A stretch of 64,000 bases of DNA from Cristatella mucedo (lineage: Eukaryota; Bryozoa; Phylactolaemata; Cristatellidae): NCBI GenBank assembly GCA_009760855.2, contig WPIO01000165.1, positions 261,501 through 325,500 of the forward strand, in the 5' to 3' direction. A program made the translations under genes and the position numbers. The notes beneath the pieces are model-generated. The model had not been told where the DNA came from and searched no databases. It saw nothing but the letters and a program-made list of their open reading frames with translations. Below, piece by piece: positions 1 to 13,300 of this stretch; position 1 is the stretch's first letter, and each line of letters opens with the position of its first letter.

Positions 1-412
1 CCTGCAGAGCAAAAGAAGCTTCTGTTGCTTCTGAAACTGGTGTTGCAGCTCACCTAGTTACAAAAGAGCCAAGCTGTGGCGGCCTTTAGAGTCAGAGTAA
101 GATGATTTTTCAGTATCCGCCAATCGACCCGGAGCTATAGCAGCTCCTTCAGCAAAGGAGACATGCGATCAAGCATGATATTACTCACCATTTAATTGCA
201 TTTCCACTTTGCAGCAAATGTAAAGTGCCTAGAAAGAGATTGAGTTCGCTGAGGGCGCTTTATCAAGTGCATTTTTTATTATTATTATTATGGCTGAACC
301 TCTGGGATTTGTTTACTAGCCTCTGCAGCCATATTCATCACAGCTGCAGAGGCTAAATGACTTTTTCTGCAGCCCCGACAAAGTGAAATTGCAGCAGTTC
401 AGCCTAGGCAGA
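1..412 (-). mobile_element. Second LINE family (Rex/CR1-like) fragment, split by an L2-type tail
   Basis: Positions 1-167 and 291-412 align by eye with 36870-37610 (for example GCAGCCATATTCAT). The gap at 168-290 is an L2-type 3' tail on the + strand. Confidence 0.6.
168..290 (+). mobile_element. L2-type LINE 3' tail
   Basis: Ends TGCCTAGAAAGAGATTGAG, GGGCGCTTTATCAAGTGC, then (ATT)n. Inserted in the second-family LINE. Confidence 0.8.
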
Positions 413-734
413 ACTTTGTGACTAATCCAGATAGGCGGATATGTCTTTCAGTTATGACTGTGAGTGGGCCTACGATTACTATTCTCGTTGGATATTCTCT
501 CTTCCTGAACAGCTTTGGCTGGATATTCATTTTTTGGGTAGGGACGAATATTAGGGTTTCTGAATGTTGGGCGACGATCAGTTTAGGTAGCGTGATCGTA
601 TGAGCGAGAAAGCGATTGGAGAAGGCACTTCCACCGCATCGACATTTGGGTTACGCTCACGCTGATTCCTGGCCATGGTGCTGACTGTGTGTCTGCTTTC
701 AAACGAAAAGACCTTGTGAGTGGTGATTCAAACG
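413..734. other. No gene or recognisable element seen
   Basis: Mixed-composition sequence between LINE fragments. Short open frames here are unconvincing. Confidence 0.5.
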
Positions 735-1210
735 GTCGATTTTACAAACGCAAGACAATCGTTAATCTTGATTCATCTAGTATCCCTTCAGCCAGCGGCA
801 TCTGCCCGCAATCAAGGTGTGCTGTTTTTTACAAAACGACTTTTCATTGGATGAGCGAGCTCCGCCCACTATCAGATCGGCCTACTTTCAGCTGTGGAAA
901 ATTATCAAGATCAAGGCCTGCTTTGACAAGAGTTAGGCAGCAAAACTAGTTCAGTTCACGAGTGCTTGCGATTTCTAGTATCAATTACAGCCATTCTCTT
1001 TAATCAGGACTCCGGAGAAAGCTCTTTGCAAAACTCAGTAGCTCATCTTGTCATTGGTCAAAGGACTAGCTCCTCATATCATGCCTGAGTTTTACTGGCT
1101 CCCTATCAAGCATTGAATCGACTTCAAGATCATGCTCACTTTGCAAGACATGTAAAGTGTCTAGAAAGAGATTGAGTTCTCTGGGGGCGCTGTAACAAAT
1201 ATATTACCCT
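735..1210 (+). mobile_element. Diverged L2-type LINE remnant
   Basis: Contains degraded landmarks in the right order: a CTACTTTCAGCTGTG block, TTTTACTGGCTCCCTATCAA, and a 3' end GTGTCTAGAAAGAGATTGAG. Frames are broken. Confidence 0.5.
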
Positions 1211-1609
1211 TAATATGACCACTATAAGATCCTCTCTCTAGGCCTACAGGTCGCTACACTCGAGTGCCTCGACAACCTTGACCTCCTCGCTCCGCCAGTC
1301 AAGTAGTTGTCTTGCGGTGCCTTGAGTGTAGCTTGAGTTATCATCGCGAACGGCACAGAACGCTAGACGACGAGCGACACCACAGGTTTATTTCACCCGT
1401 ACACGGAGCAGGGCAAAGCGTGACTTTCCTTGCCCTCTCGCCCACCGGAGTCGCCCGACTCCCTTGTCATAGCAATCCCCAATAGCACCTCCCGGCTGCC
1501 TAGCACATCGAGTGCCGCAGCCCACTCATACACCGATCAGGGGCAGTGTCATCAATTAAATGAAACTACATTGAGCAAAATTAAAATCCTTTAGCGATCA
1601 GGCATCTTT
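1211..1609. other. No gene seen
   Basis: Unique-looking sequence; no supported exon, RNA gene or repeat. Confidence 0.4.
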
Positions 1610-1965
1610 TGGTGATTCGTTTGTATGCACGGAGAGTCTGGAGCTCACTTCCGGCTTTCATTGGCACCTTCAGTGACATCGCACTTCTGTCAAAGTCGCA
1701 TTTGCTCGTCTCAGCATTTCTCACACCCCTACCAATTTCTTTGTTTTACCTGTGCATGACGAAGTGCTGTTACCCAATAAGGAGTTCTACTAACCACTGG
1801 CTCCAAGTGTTTTCTAGTGTGCTTTTGAATGCTCTCGAAGCATGATACTGTGCATGTCACCGACTCATGGCCATTGCTTCTCTCACAGCAAGTTTTAAAG
1901 TGTATGGATAGAGATGCAGTTGTCTTTGGACGTTAAACAAGCTATTTGTTATCATCATTATTATT
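1610..1965 (+). mobile_element. Diverged L2-type LINE C-terminal remnant
   Basis: Encodes ARRVWSSLPAFIG, a decayed version of the LINE C-terminal KAWNSLPTCVR block, and ends in an ATC/ATT-rich tail at about 1950-1965. Confidence 0.45.
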
Positions 1966-2645
1966 CCGTGAATCCTGCCACGAGGTTAACTCACTGATTG
2001 CTGGCCTACCGGCATGTGCAATCAGGCGATTGCAGCTTGTGCAAAACTCCGAAGCTAGGCTTGTCTGTCGTGAGCGTCGCAGCTGCCACATGACACCGCT
2101 TCTCGCCGATCTGCACTGGCTACCTGTCAAGCAATGGATCGACTTCAAGGTTTTGTCACTCACTTTTAGGTCACTTCATCCTTTGGCTCCAGCCTACCAA
2201 TCAGATCTACTGCCCCACCAGGCTAAGCATCGTACACCACACTTTTCGGAATCTAACCGTTTATCTATACCTCGTACAAACCTCAAATCCTTTGGAGACT
2301 GTGCATTTAGTTCATATGCTTCCAAAGCCTGGAACTCACTCCCGACTTGCGTCAGAACATCCCCTGACTTGACCATATTTAAAAAGAACGTAAAAACACA
2401 CCTATTTATCATAGCATTTAGTGGGTCTCTGTGATTCGTCCTTCATGTGCTTATGCGTGCTGACACTGTCCATGCTGCCACTAACCACATTTGCATGTCA
2501 CCCCTAAGCATGTTATTCATGTTGTTTATCAAGCATGATATTACTCGCAATTCAATTGCGCTTCCCTTTGCAGCAAATGTGAAGCGCCTAGAAAGAGATA
2601 GAGTTCTCTGAGGGCGCTTTATCAAGTGCATTATTATTATTATTA
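1966..2645 (+). mobile_element. L2-type LINE, 5'-truncated
   Basis: An open frame to 2434 encodes GLPACAIRRLQLVQNSEARL and ends AFSGSL, followed by the full 3' UTR and (ATT)n. A Trp replaces Arg in the KQRIDFK motif. Confidence 0.85.
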
Positions 2646-3332
2646 CATAAGAAAACCTCACTACAGCCGAATTCGCGAAATTCGGCGGCTTTAGTGGTAT
2701 TTTAGTGGACAGTCAGACTATTCGTCGGCTGGGTATTACGTCTTGCTTGCAAAGTTTGCCTATCTTCCGCATTCCACACACCCCACGCCCCCCCCCCCCC
2801 CCCCCGCTTAGGTTATTCAAACTGACGAGGGACGATGGGGACCCCAAACTCAGTCCAGCACGTGCACTCGGCGTGATCGATCGCGAAGAGGGAGCCGGGG
2901 AACCATCGAGACACCGATTGACTGAACTGGGCCCGGTCTCATATTCAGAAACACGGCGGCGGAGACTTTGGGGGGAGGAAAGGGGGAAAAGTCCCGGTTC
3001 CTTCGGCTACTCGAGCAGTTCAAAAACGCCGGCGATTCGATCCTAATAATGCAGGCTTCTTTTGGGCGGAGCCGCATAGCAATGCGCTCTCTCGCAGCAG
3101 AGGGAATAATCCTTTATGCTAATAAAATATGCAGCATTTAAATATGCATTCTAAAAAACGCAACGCTGTCATTGCGTGGACGGTCGTCTTATTTTAGTGT
3201 TTCCTACACTCGCCTAGACGCGCCACGTTGTGACCCACAGCGAGCGCATTTCAATGCGCTGTCTCTACGCCGATTGAGAGGTTGCTGCCTGCTGCCTAGC
3301 TCCACGTAGCGGCGCCTCTCGGCCGCTTTACG
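2646..3332 (+). promoter_or_regulatory. 5' flank of TMEM165
   Basis: Separates the LINE at 2645 from the TMEM165 ATG. Contains a C-run at about 2788-2806, and a CG-rich stretch at 2820-3080. No clear TATA box or initiator could be fixed, so promoter position is inferred only. Confidence 0.3.
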
Positions 3333-3521
3333 ATGAGGCTGTCTGCCTCCGCGCTGCGCCTCGGTGCGACGTGGCTGTTGCTGGCGTCTTACCATGTTAT
3401 TTGCGTGCCAGCAGCGGACAACGGGGCCGGCGGCGGCGGCATGCCTGCCGCCGCCGCCGCTAATCCTCCGCCTGCGAAGGACGCCGCCGCCGCGGAGCAC
3501 GCTAGCAGCTCGCCTCCTCAG
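3333..3521 (+). CDS. TMEM165: TMEM165 exon 1 (signal peptide and lumenal N-terminus)
   Basis: 63 codons, phase 0 at the end, donor CAG|GTAAGC. The hydrophobic core WLLLASYHVICV is followed by a low-complexity Gly/Ala/Pro segment. Human TMEM165 also has a signal peptide then a Gly/Pro/Ala-rich stretch. Confidence 0.85.
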
Positions 3522-6500
3522 GTAAGCACATCCATGTGTTGTTTCTCGTATACTTAATGGTTAGAATTAGTGAGAAAAGTATCGTGTCGAGTTCGCGGCG
3601 AGCTTCCGTGCTTTTAAATACTAGCTGACCCTGTCGGTGGTGGCTCCAGCAGCGAGGCAAGGTAACTTGGCTTCCGCATTTCCGCCCGGGGCTAGTTTAT
3701 CGTTCTACTCGCGTCCGCTGGTTGGTGACCAGCTAGCGTGGTCGTAGAAAAGACTTTCCTTCCGCACGTGACAGCGAAACTGATCAGCACTTTGTGCTCT
3801 CCGCTTCCGGGTGGTAATGGTGGAGGAGGAAAGCAATGGTTAGTCGGCCGCGTCGGCTGCTAGGCGAGGCTCGTATACAGAGTGTCGCTGCTTTGAAAAT
3901 TCTTCAACTCGGCAGCCGTTTACAGGTCGCAGGTCTGCCGCCAGGCGTGCTCAAGCCGTTGAGTGGGTTTCCGTACCTTGTCCCCACTTCGGATTCTGAC
4001 TGGGTGCGTGTGGTGAGCATTTGTCGACTTGCTGCTCGAGTGCTGGCTCAGTGTCCGGCCGCTTCACTGACGGCAGTGCTCTACCAGGAGCAGCGCGCCT
4101 GTGCTTTGCGCTCACACGCCGCCGGTCCCCCGTCCCTTTCTCAGTGACAGAGCTTTGAAGCCGCTCCGTCCCGTCGTCCGACGAGACGGAGCGGCTTCTC
4201 TCAGCTATGGTGCCCACCTGCCCGCGTGCACGTGCCCCTTGATCACTGCTCGGGAAAGTGCGTCTGCTTTGTCCTCACCTTTGACCCAGCCGCAGCCTTC
4301 GCTTGCAAGTAGATGGGAGCTTACTTGGCATCCCAGCTGATGTAGTGACGACATAATGTAGCCTCACAGAGACTGCACAACAAAAGACAACCACAACCAC
4401 CTGGCAGCAGAAGATTTAGGCATCGTGGAAACAGGACAGTGCGAATAGGGTCTAGAGGGTTAGCTTTTTCCTTTGGTTAAGATAAGAATTTCAGGATGAG
4501 GCTGCTTGTGGCCTCCTTGAATGTAGACATTGGGGTGCTGCACGGATAGACATGGGGTGCTGCACGGATAGACATGGGGTGCTGCACGGATAGACATGGG
4601 GTGCTGCACGGATAGACATGGGGTGCTGTACGGATTTGAGGGACAGGAGTGCAGAGGGAATTCTGCCATGCAAATGCCCCCCCCCTCTGCCACCGCCGCC
4701 TGTTCAGGTGTGGACGATAGTCAGCTGCCGGCCGAACTCGGATGTGAGCTGCTCGCGTGTTTGTCAGCTTGTAGGAGTGGAGACGACTCCTACAAGCTTG
4801 TAGGAGTGGAGACGACTCCTACAAGCTGCTTTCGTCCAGACTGGACTTTTAGGCAGCAGCTCTTATGTGTGACGTAAAAAGAAGTATCGGCGTGGTCATG
4901 CACGGCTGTTGTCTTTGTTGGCACTTTTTATATAGTAATACATTTTTATAGTGCCTTTAGATAACTTAATCTCTTTCTAGGCACTTTACACATGCTGTAA
5001 AAGAAGCATGATGGAATGATTAGTGGTAGCATTCTCAATGTCAACATGGTTAGAGATGGCATGCACAGGGTCAACATTCAAATATGATTAGTGGCAGCAT
5101 GCACAGTGTCAGCATGGATAAGCACATGAAGGACGAATCACAGGGACCCACTAAATGCTGTCCTGAATAGGTGTTTTAAAGTTCTTTTTAAATGTGGGCA
5201 AGTCAGGGGACGTTCTGACGAAAGTCGGGAGGGAGTTCCAGGCTTTGGGAGCATACGAACTAAATGCACAGTCTCCAAAGGATTTGAGGTTTGTACGAGG
5301 TATTGGTAGACTGTTGGATTCCGAAAGGCAGGTGGTACGATGCTTGGCCTGGTGGGGGAGTAGATCTGAGAGATAGGCTGGATCCAAAAATGAAGTGACC
5401 AAAAAGGGAGCGATAAAACCTTTAAGTCGATGCGTTGGTTGACTGGGAGCCAGTGTAAGTCGGCGAGAAGTGGTGTGATGTGTCAACTGCGACGCTCACG
5501 ACAGACAAGCCTAGCTGCGGAGTTTTGCACCAGCTGTAGTCGCCTGATTGCACATGCCGGTAGGCTAGCAAGCAGTGAGTTACAGAAGTCAAGACGGGAT
5601 GTCACAAAGGCATGGACCAACTTGGACATGGTATCCTTATCTAAGCAAGCCCGAATTTTATCAATGTTATGTAGCTGAAAGTAGGCAGACTTGACTGTGG
5701 AACTGATGTGGTCGTCTAATTAAAGGTCACTTTGGAGCAGGACACCTAGATTTCACGCAGATTCAACAGGAGTTACGCTGGCAGAGCCGATTTTGAGCGT
5801 TACGTTGTCCAATATCTTGATCGCACTTGGTTTGCCTGTAACTAGTAAGTTGGTTTTGTTGTTTTGTAAGAAAGTTTGCTGCCGTCCATGTGCAGATGTT
5901 AGCAATATATGCAGCAAAGATGTGTAGAGAATTTGAAGTGCTGGAGGCCTGGGAGGGATCGAAGCAAAGATACAACTGTCATCTGCATATCACGTCGGCA
6001 AGAGAGTATAAACCATGAAAAGAACCGGACCAAGCTCAGAGCCCTTAGGTACACCACGCTTCAGAGGTTCATTGGGCGATCTTTATCCTTTCACATCAAT
6101 ACTCTGGAGTCTCCCACTAAGGTAGGACCTGAATTGTTGCAGTGCAGTTTCAGTGATGTCCAGGCAAGATGAGAGGTGCTCGAGAAAGCCTTGGTGATCA
6201 ACAGTATCAATAGTATCCAAGTTGCCGGAAGATCGAGCAAAACAAGCAACAATGTGGTTAGTGACAGCATGCACAACGTCAGCACGCATAAGTACATAAA
6301 GGACGAATCACAGGGACCCTCTAAATGCTGTCCTAAATAGGTGTTTTTAAGTTCTTTTTAAATGTGGTCAGGGGATGGTCTGACGTTCGTCGGGAGGGAG
6401 TTCCAGGCTTTGGGATCATAGGTATTAAAGGCACGATCTCCCAAGGATTTGAGGCTTGTACGAGCTATAGTTAAACAGTTAGATTTTAGCTCGGAAACCA

Positions 6501-8745
6501 GACTGGAACTTACTAGCTTGGTTTGAAGCTTCCGTGTAAGAGTCCAGCTGGTCTACCACAACTTGTTCCAGTGTCTTCGATAGGAACGGTAGAAGAGAGA
6601 CTGGGCAGAAGTAGTTCAAGTTCTCTTGGTCTAGTTTTGCTCTCCTTAGTGGCCTGACTACAGTCTTTTTGAAAGGTGCTGGGACATGACTTGCCAGTAA
6701 TGACTGGCAGCAGAAGATTTAGGCATCGTGGAAACAGGACAGTGCGAATAGGGTCTAGAGGGCTAGCTAGCTTTTTCCTTTGGTTAAGATAAGAATTTCA
6801 GGATGAGGCTGCTTGTGGCCTCCTTGAATGTAGACATTGGGGTGTTGCACGGATAGACATGGGGTGCTGCACGGATTTGAGGGACAGGAGTGCAGAGGGA
6901 ATTCTGCCATCCTAGGGATCGACTATATGATCTTGACTATAAATGACAGACTGGTCGTAAGTGTTTGTTGTTGATACACTGCGGTGCTTATAAAAGTGTG
7001 GCTGACTAATTTCCACTTAATGACTGTTTGAGGGGCTCTCTATTCACCTATACCTTGTGCCGCTGGGAAGTCAGCTCTGGAGTTCTGGTAATTGCACGTT
7101 CTGAAAAGCAGCTGCTACCAGATGTGGTTGTCTTTTGTTGTGCAGTCTCTTTGAGGCTACATTATGTCGTCACTACATCAGCTGGGATGCCAAGTAAGCT
7201 CCCATCTACTTGATGAAGCAGGACTTTTTCTTTTTTTACTCTCTTTGAGATAAAGAGATCGATTTTATAGCACTTGCATTGCAGGCACTGCAAGCGGTGG
7301 TGATAGCCGTAAAGGCTCTTCTGCGGCCATGTATCTGAAGCTGTTAAATCAGCTAAGTTTTATTTAAAGCAATCTATCACAGTTTTGGCACTTTTCCCCC
7401 TAATCTGGCTATTGGGACACGTGGTGTCAGCTGGAGCTGAACGGCAGCCTGAAGTTAAATGGAGTGAAATCAGGCCCCGCCCCACTCCGTCTTGAGAGTC
7501 GGTTACGAGAGCACGTACTTTATTTGCAAGGAGCAGCGCACGTGTTTGGATGATTTGCTCATTGCTGTTCGATCTAAGCCAGCATCAACATGATGCGCAT
7601 GTCGGATCGTCGTATCTGAGTCGTATGATCGCCATGTCGTATGTATGATCGTCGTAAGTGTGATGTATGATCGTCGTCATAAGTATGATCATCGGCTAAG
7701 TCTGCAAACGGCCGATGGTCCAAGTGAACCGACTCAAAGACTCGTTGTCGAGGTGCCCCAGAGGAAAACTGTGTGTGCTAGGGCGATAGCTTTGCTATGG
7801 CAATCGGCTTAGCATGGCATACAAATTAATTGTATGCCCCTAAATTTCCAGCACAATGAATGCATTGTCTAATGCACACCTGTTGGTTTCTTCCATTGTG
7901 GCCCGATCAATTCGGTCTAGCTACAAGTGCTCACAATATGAGTCAACAGGATCAGTGATCCATTCTTTCATCCATGTACCCATGCTGGCACGTGTGCTCG
8001 ACATGAACTCACCGTGCATCTGTGTATGGATTACGATGATCTGGCTTATGCACAAGTTTGGTTTAGGCCATGTGATCGCCCGGATTGACCCTTCTTTCCG
8101 TCTCACATTGCTTCGAGTGGATTCCCAGTTGAGTGTTACTCTGTCATAGCGAAAAGCGAACCTTTGTCGACAACATTATTTTCATCTCGTTCTCTCGTAA
8201 AAGGCAAGAGTGATGCATGACTCAGGGTGCGACTGCTTCCGGAGGATTTGTGATGTTATTTCAGAAGCCAGAAGCACTCACGTGGCCAACATGACCTACT
8301 TAAGAGAGAGAGAGAGAGACATCATCAATAAAACCGAACTGCTGCTCATAGGACACCCTAAGCGTGTGGCTGGATTAGAAGGCTTTGCTCCTTTAATAGG
8401 GGCTGCTGTTGTGCGACCATCACCACGTGCTCGAAATGTAGCTGTAGTTTTCGACAACTGCCTAAATTTTAATAGCTTCATTCAGAAGACTGCTTTTACA
8501 GCTAGACATCATGCCTGATCCCTATCTAAGGTTAGGAGCTGTCTTCCACGGTGGCTTGCAAAAGATTTAGCTAGCTCCTTGTTTCTGTCTTGGCTAGATT
8601 ATTGTAACTCCCTTTTGGCTGGGCAACCGAAAAAAAACAGCTAGGCCTCGGCAGCTGGCTATGAATATGGCTGCAGGCTAGTTTGAAAATCCCAGAGGTT
8701 TGACCGCATGTCTCCTTTGATAAAAGAGCTAGGATGGCTCCCGGT

Positions 8746-8777
<32 letters not shown>

Positions 8778-10276
8778 CACTCGGTAAAGCGCCTTCAGAG
8801 AACTCAAATTTATTTATAGGTGCTTTACATTTGCTGCAAAGAAAACACGATCGAAGGGTGAGTGGTATCATGCTTGATAAAGAACGTGAATAACATGGTT
8901 AGGGGGTGACATGCACTTGGTCAGCATGCAAATGTGGTTAGTGGTAGCATGCAACAGTGTCAGCACGCATAAGCACATAAAGGACGAATCACAGGGACCC
9001 ACTAAATGCTATGATAAATAGGTGTTTTTAAGTTGTTTTTAAATACGGTCAAGTCAGGGGATGTTCTGACGCAAGTCGGGAGTAAGTTCCAGGCTTTGGA
9101 AGCATATGAACTAAATGCACAGTCTCCAAAGGATTTGAGGTTTGTACGAGGTATAGATAAACGGTTAGATTCCGAAAAGTGTGGGGTACGATGCTTAGCC
9201 TGGTGGGGCAGTAGATCTGATAGGTAGGCTGGAGCCAAAGGATGAAGGGACCTAAAAGTGAGCGTCAAAACCTTGAAGTAGATGTGTTGCTTGACCGACA
9301 GCCAGTGCAAGTCGGCGAGAAGTGGTGTGATATGGCGATGCTCACGACAGACAATTGTAGCCGCAGAGTTTTGCACCAGCAGTAAGCACCTGATTGTACG
9401 TGCCGTTAGACAAGCAAGCAGTGACTTAATGTGAGTTGTTCAGTCGATACAGAGCAAAGTTCTTACGGTGACCCAAAAGGCCCGCAACGACTTGGCTCCT
9501 CCATACCTAGCTGAACTGCTACACCAGTTTCATCCTCCTCGTGCCCTCAGGTCCTGTATGGACAATGAATTAGCTGTTCCATTCCTCTGCTTAAAAACCG
9601 CTGGCGACAAAAGCTTTAGCCCTGCAGGTCCTAGTCTGTGGAACTCGCATCCTCGATTCTTATGCAACGACACTACTCTCCTGCTGCTGACTGTGGCTCA
9701 TTCTTTTCAGCCGTCCTGAGCTGCTACTTCCATGCTACTCACTACCTCAACTGCTCTCCCGACTCTGCTATGCTGCCCACTTTCTCTTTGTTGGGTAAGA
9801 CGAAGTGTGTTGGCTGCCGAATTCGTACCGAAAGCTGCTTAGGCTGCGAGTGCGCTATACAAAACTCTCCTGCGTAACACCCACATGGTCTTTATGACTT
9901 TGTGGAGTTACTGACAGAGATACATCAATAATGCCTTAAGCTGATGGAACTTGTGAAAAAGAGCAATTAGCCTTGTGTGCACATGCCAGAACTGCAGCAG
10001 GCGGCAAAAGCAGTGCTGTCTGTTGGCCGTAGAATGTAATGCACGGACCTGCAAGGCGAGTCTTTAAAGTGTAAGTTACCCTAAGTATTTACTCTTTTCT
10101 TTTCACCATTTATTTCAATTTATACTTTACTAAATTTATATGTATTATATATTATTATATTATATAAACATTTATATATATTTCAATTTATACTCTACTA
10201 CATCTTGCTGTTGTAATCGCCAAGCACAATCTAGGCTTTTACTTTTGTTCCTATGACTCCTAGCTGTACCTTTGCT

Positions 10277-10310
<34 letters not shown>

Positions 10311-13300
10311 ATTCGTATAACAACCTCAGTGAATTGAATCTCTTTCTAGGCACTTTACATAAGCTGTAAAGAAAGCATGATCGAATGATTAGTGGTATCA
10401 TGCACAATGTCATCACGCATAACATTTTTAGTGGTGACATACACAGTGTCAACATGTAGAATATGGTTAGTTGTATGTATGTAGCATGCACGGTGTCAGC
10501 ATGCATAAGCAATTTGATCTCTCTTCACCATCCAGTGCCTCAAACTCCTTCAGCACCCCTGCAGTATTTATTGCTGACATTCTCACTTAAGTGACAGCTG
10601 ATTTTTCTATATTGAAGGACCATAATACCATCTTCATAGTGATTGGGAAACCGAATGTCACCAGGAACAAAAAAGCTTGATCAGTTACATTAGCTAATCA
10701 GGCTCGATGGGCAAATCTCGTGTAGCCTCTGCTTGGAATCAGGAGAGGGCGGGGCGGTCCTGTTCCAAAACGGTATTTCGGTCGATGACCACATGAACTC
10801 TGCAGGCAAGTCCGCTCACTTTAAGCAGTCGAACATTGCATGATTTTAGTGCTTGCTAAGACAAACTTACCGAAGCCAAGGTGGTCAATGCATTTGCGAC
10901 ATTCCATCTGCAATTCCCTAGTGCAGGTCTACATGCCTGTGAGACGAGACACTTATAATAATAATAATAATATTGCACTTGATAAAGCGCCCTCAGAGAA
11001 CTTAATCTCTTTCTAGGCGCTTTACATTTGCTGCAAAGTGATATGCAATAGAATAGTAAGTAAAATCATGCTTGAAAAACAAACAAAATGAATAATATGG
11101 TAAGGGGTGACATGCACAGGGTCAGCATGCAAATGTGGTTAGTGGCAGCATGCACAGTGTCAGCACGCACAAGCACATCAAGGACGAATCACAGGGACCC
11201 ACTAAATGCTGTCCTAAATAGGTGTGTTTTTAAGTTTCTTTTAAATGTGGTCAGGTCAGGGGATGTTCTGACGCAGGTCGGGAGGGAGTTCCAGGCTTTG
11301 GGAGCATACGAGCTAAATGCATTGTCTCCAAAGGATTTAAGATTTGTACGAGGTATTTCCAGACTGTTGGATTCCGAAAAGCGGGTGGTACGATGCTTGG
11401 CCTGATTGGAGAGTATATCTGAAAGATAGGCTGGAGCCATAGAATGAAGAGATCTAAAAGTGAGCGACAAAACCTTGAAGTCAATCCGTTGCCTCACTGG
11501 TAGCCAGTGCAGGTCGGCGAGAAGTGGAGTAACGTGGCAACTGCGACGCTCACGACAGACAAGCCTAGCTGCAGAGTTTTGCACCAGCTGCAATCGCCTG
11601 ATCGCACATGCTGGTAGGCCAGTGAGCAGTGAGTTGCAGAAGTCGAGACGGGATGTCACGAATGCATGGACCAAGTTGGACGTGGTATCCTTATCTAAAC
11701 AAGCCCGAATTTTAGCAATGCTATGAAGCTGAAAATAGGCAGATTTGACTGTGGAGCTGATGTGGTCGTCTAACGAGAGGTCGCTTTGGAATATGACACC
11801 TAGATTTCGAGCTGATTCAACAGGAGATATGCTGGCAGAGCCAATTTTGAGAGTCAGCCTTTCCAATTTCTGAATCACACTGGGTTTGCCCATAACTAGT
11901 AAGTTAGTTTTATCATCGTTTAGTTTTAGAAAATTTGCTGCCATCCATGTGCGGATGTCATCAATGCATGCAGCAAGTGAGTTTAGAGAATTTGAGGTGC
12001 TCGAAGGCTGGGAGGGATCAAAGCAAAGGTACAACTGAGTGTCATCCGCATAGAAGTGAAAGCCTAGATTGTGCTTGGCAATCACATCAGCGAGAGGGAG
12101 AGTATAAACGGTGAAAAGGACCGGACCTAGCACAGAGCCCTGAGGTACTCCATATTTCAGAGGTACTTCAGATGATCTTTGTCCATTCACGTCAATACTC
12201 TGGAGTCTCCCACTGAGATAGGACCTGAACCACTGCAGAGCAGTGCCAGTGATGCCCAGGCGAGATGAGAGGCGCTCTAGAAGTACTTTGTGATCGATGG
12301 TATCAAAAGCTGCCGAAAGATCGAGCAAAACAAGAAGAGACACTCTACCCATATCTGCGTTCCTGAGTAGGTCGTTGTATACCCGAAGCAATGCTGATTC
12401 TGTGGAGTGATTAGCTCTAAAGCCAGACTGGAACTTACTAGCAAGGTGTGAGGTTTCGATATACGAGTTCAGCTGGTCTGCCACGACCCGTTCCAGTGTC
12501 TTTGATAGGAATGGTAGAAGGGAGACTGGGCGGTAGTTGCTTAAGTTCACTTGTAGTTGCTACAAAAACGCCAAAGCTGCGACATACGATGGCGGCACGA
12601 TCTCGTTTCAGTCAGCTGACCAGCTCGTCGTGGCTTCAATCGACGAGGCTGCAGCTCGTGGTGGCTTCGTGCACGCCTTCGTGGCGTCGCTGTCGATGAT
12701 TCTCGTGTCCGAGCTGGGCGACAAGACATTCTTCCTTGCCGCCATCATGGCCATGAAGTACTCGAGGACGGTAGTGTTTGCTGGTGCCATAGCCGCACTA
12801 GGAGCTATGCACGTGATGTCCGGTAAGGGGGGCTGAAGGCGTGCGTGCGTGCGCCCGCTCCTTTCCGCATTACGGCTGCCATTTGCTGCAAAGGCCTTGT
12901 GCTTGCTGCACGAAACGTGTGCCGCCTGCTTCCTGCTTGCTCTCGGTCGTTTTCTCTTTTCGACGTGCTGCCCAGCCCGCTGTATGGCAGCAACAGCAGC
13001 TTAGCACAAGACTGCCAATGCGCTTTTCAGCACTGTTCGGCTACGCCGCTGTTCTCATACCGAGAGCGATCACGTATTATGCCTCGTCCGCGCTGTTCTT
13101 CATCTTCGGCTTGAAGATGCTGCGCGAAGGTGAGCAGTGCGCCCTGCCCACCCTCGGCCAGGCAGCAGCTGCTGCTGCTGCACTGCACAGGGGGCGTGGC
13201 CGAGTGAGCTGCCGGCTCGTGCTCAGCCCTGTGGAAGCATCGCTGCACTCTGTCTGTCTGTGCACTCTGCTCCCATGCTCTCGTTTGAGCTGGGCATGAT

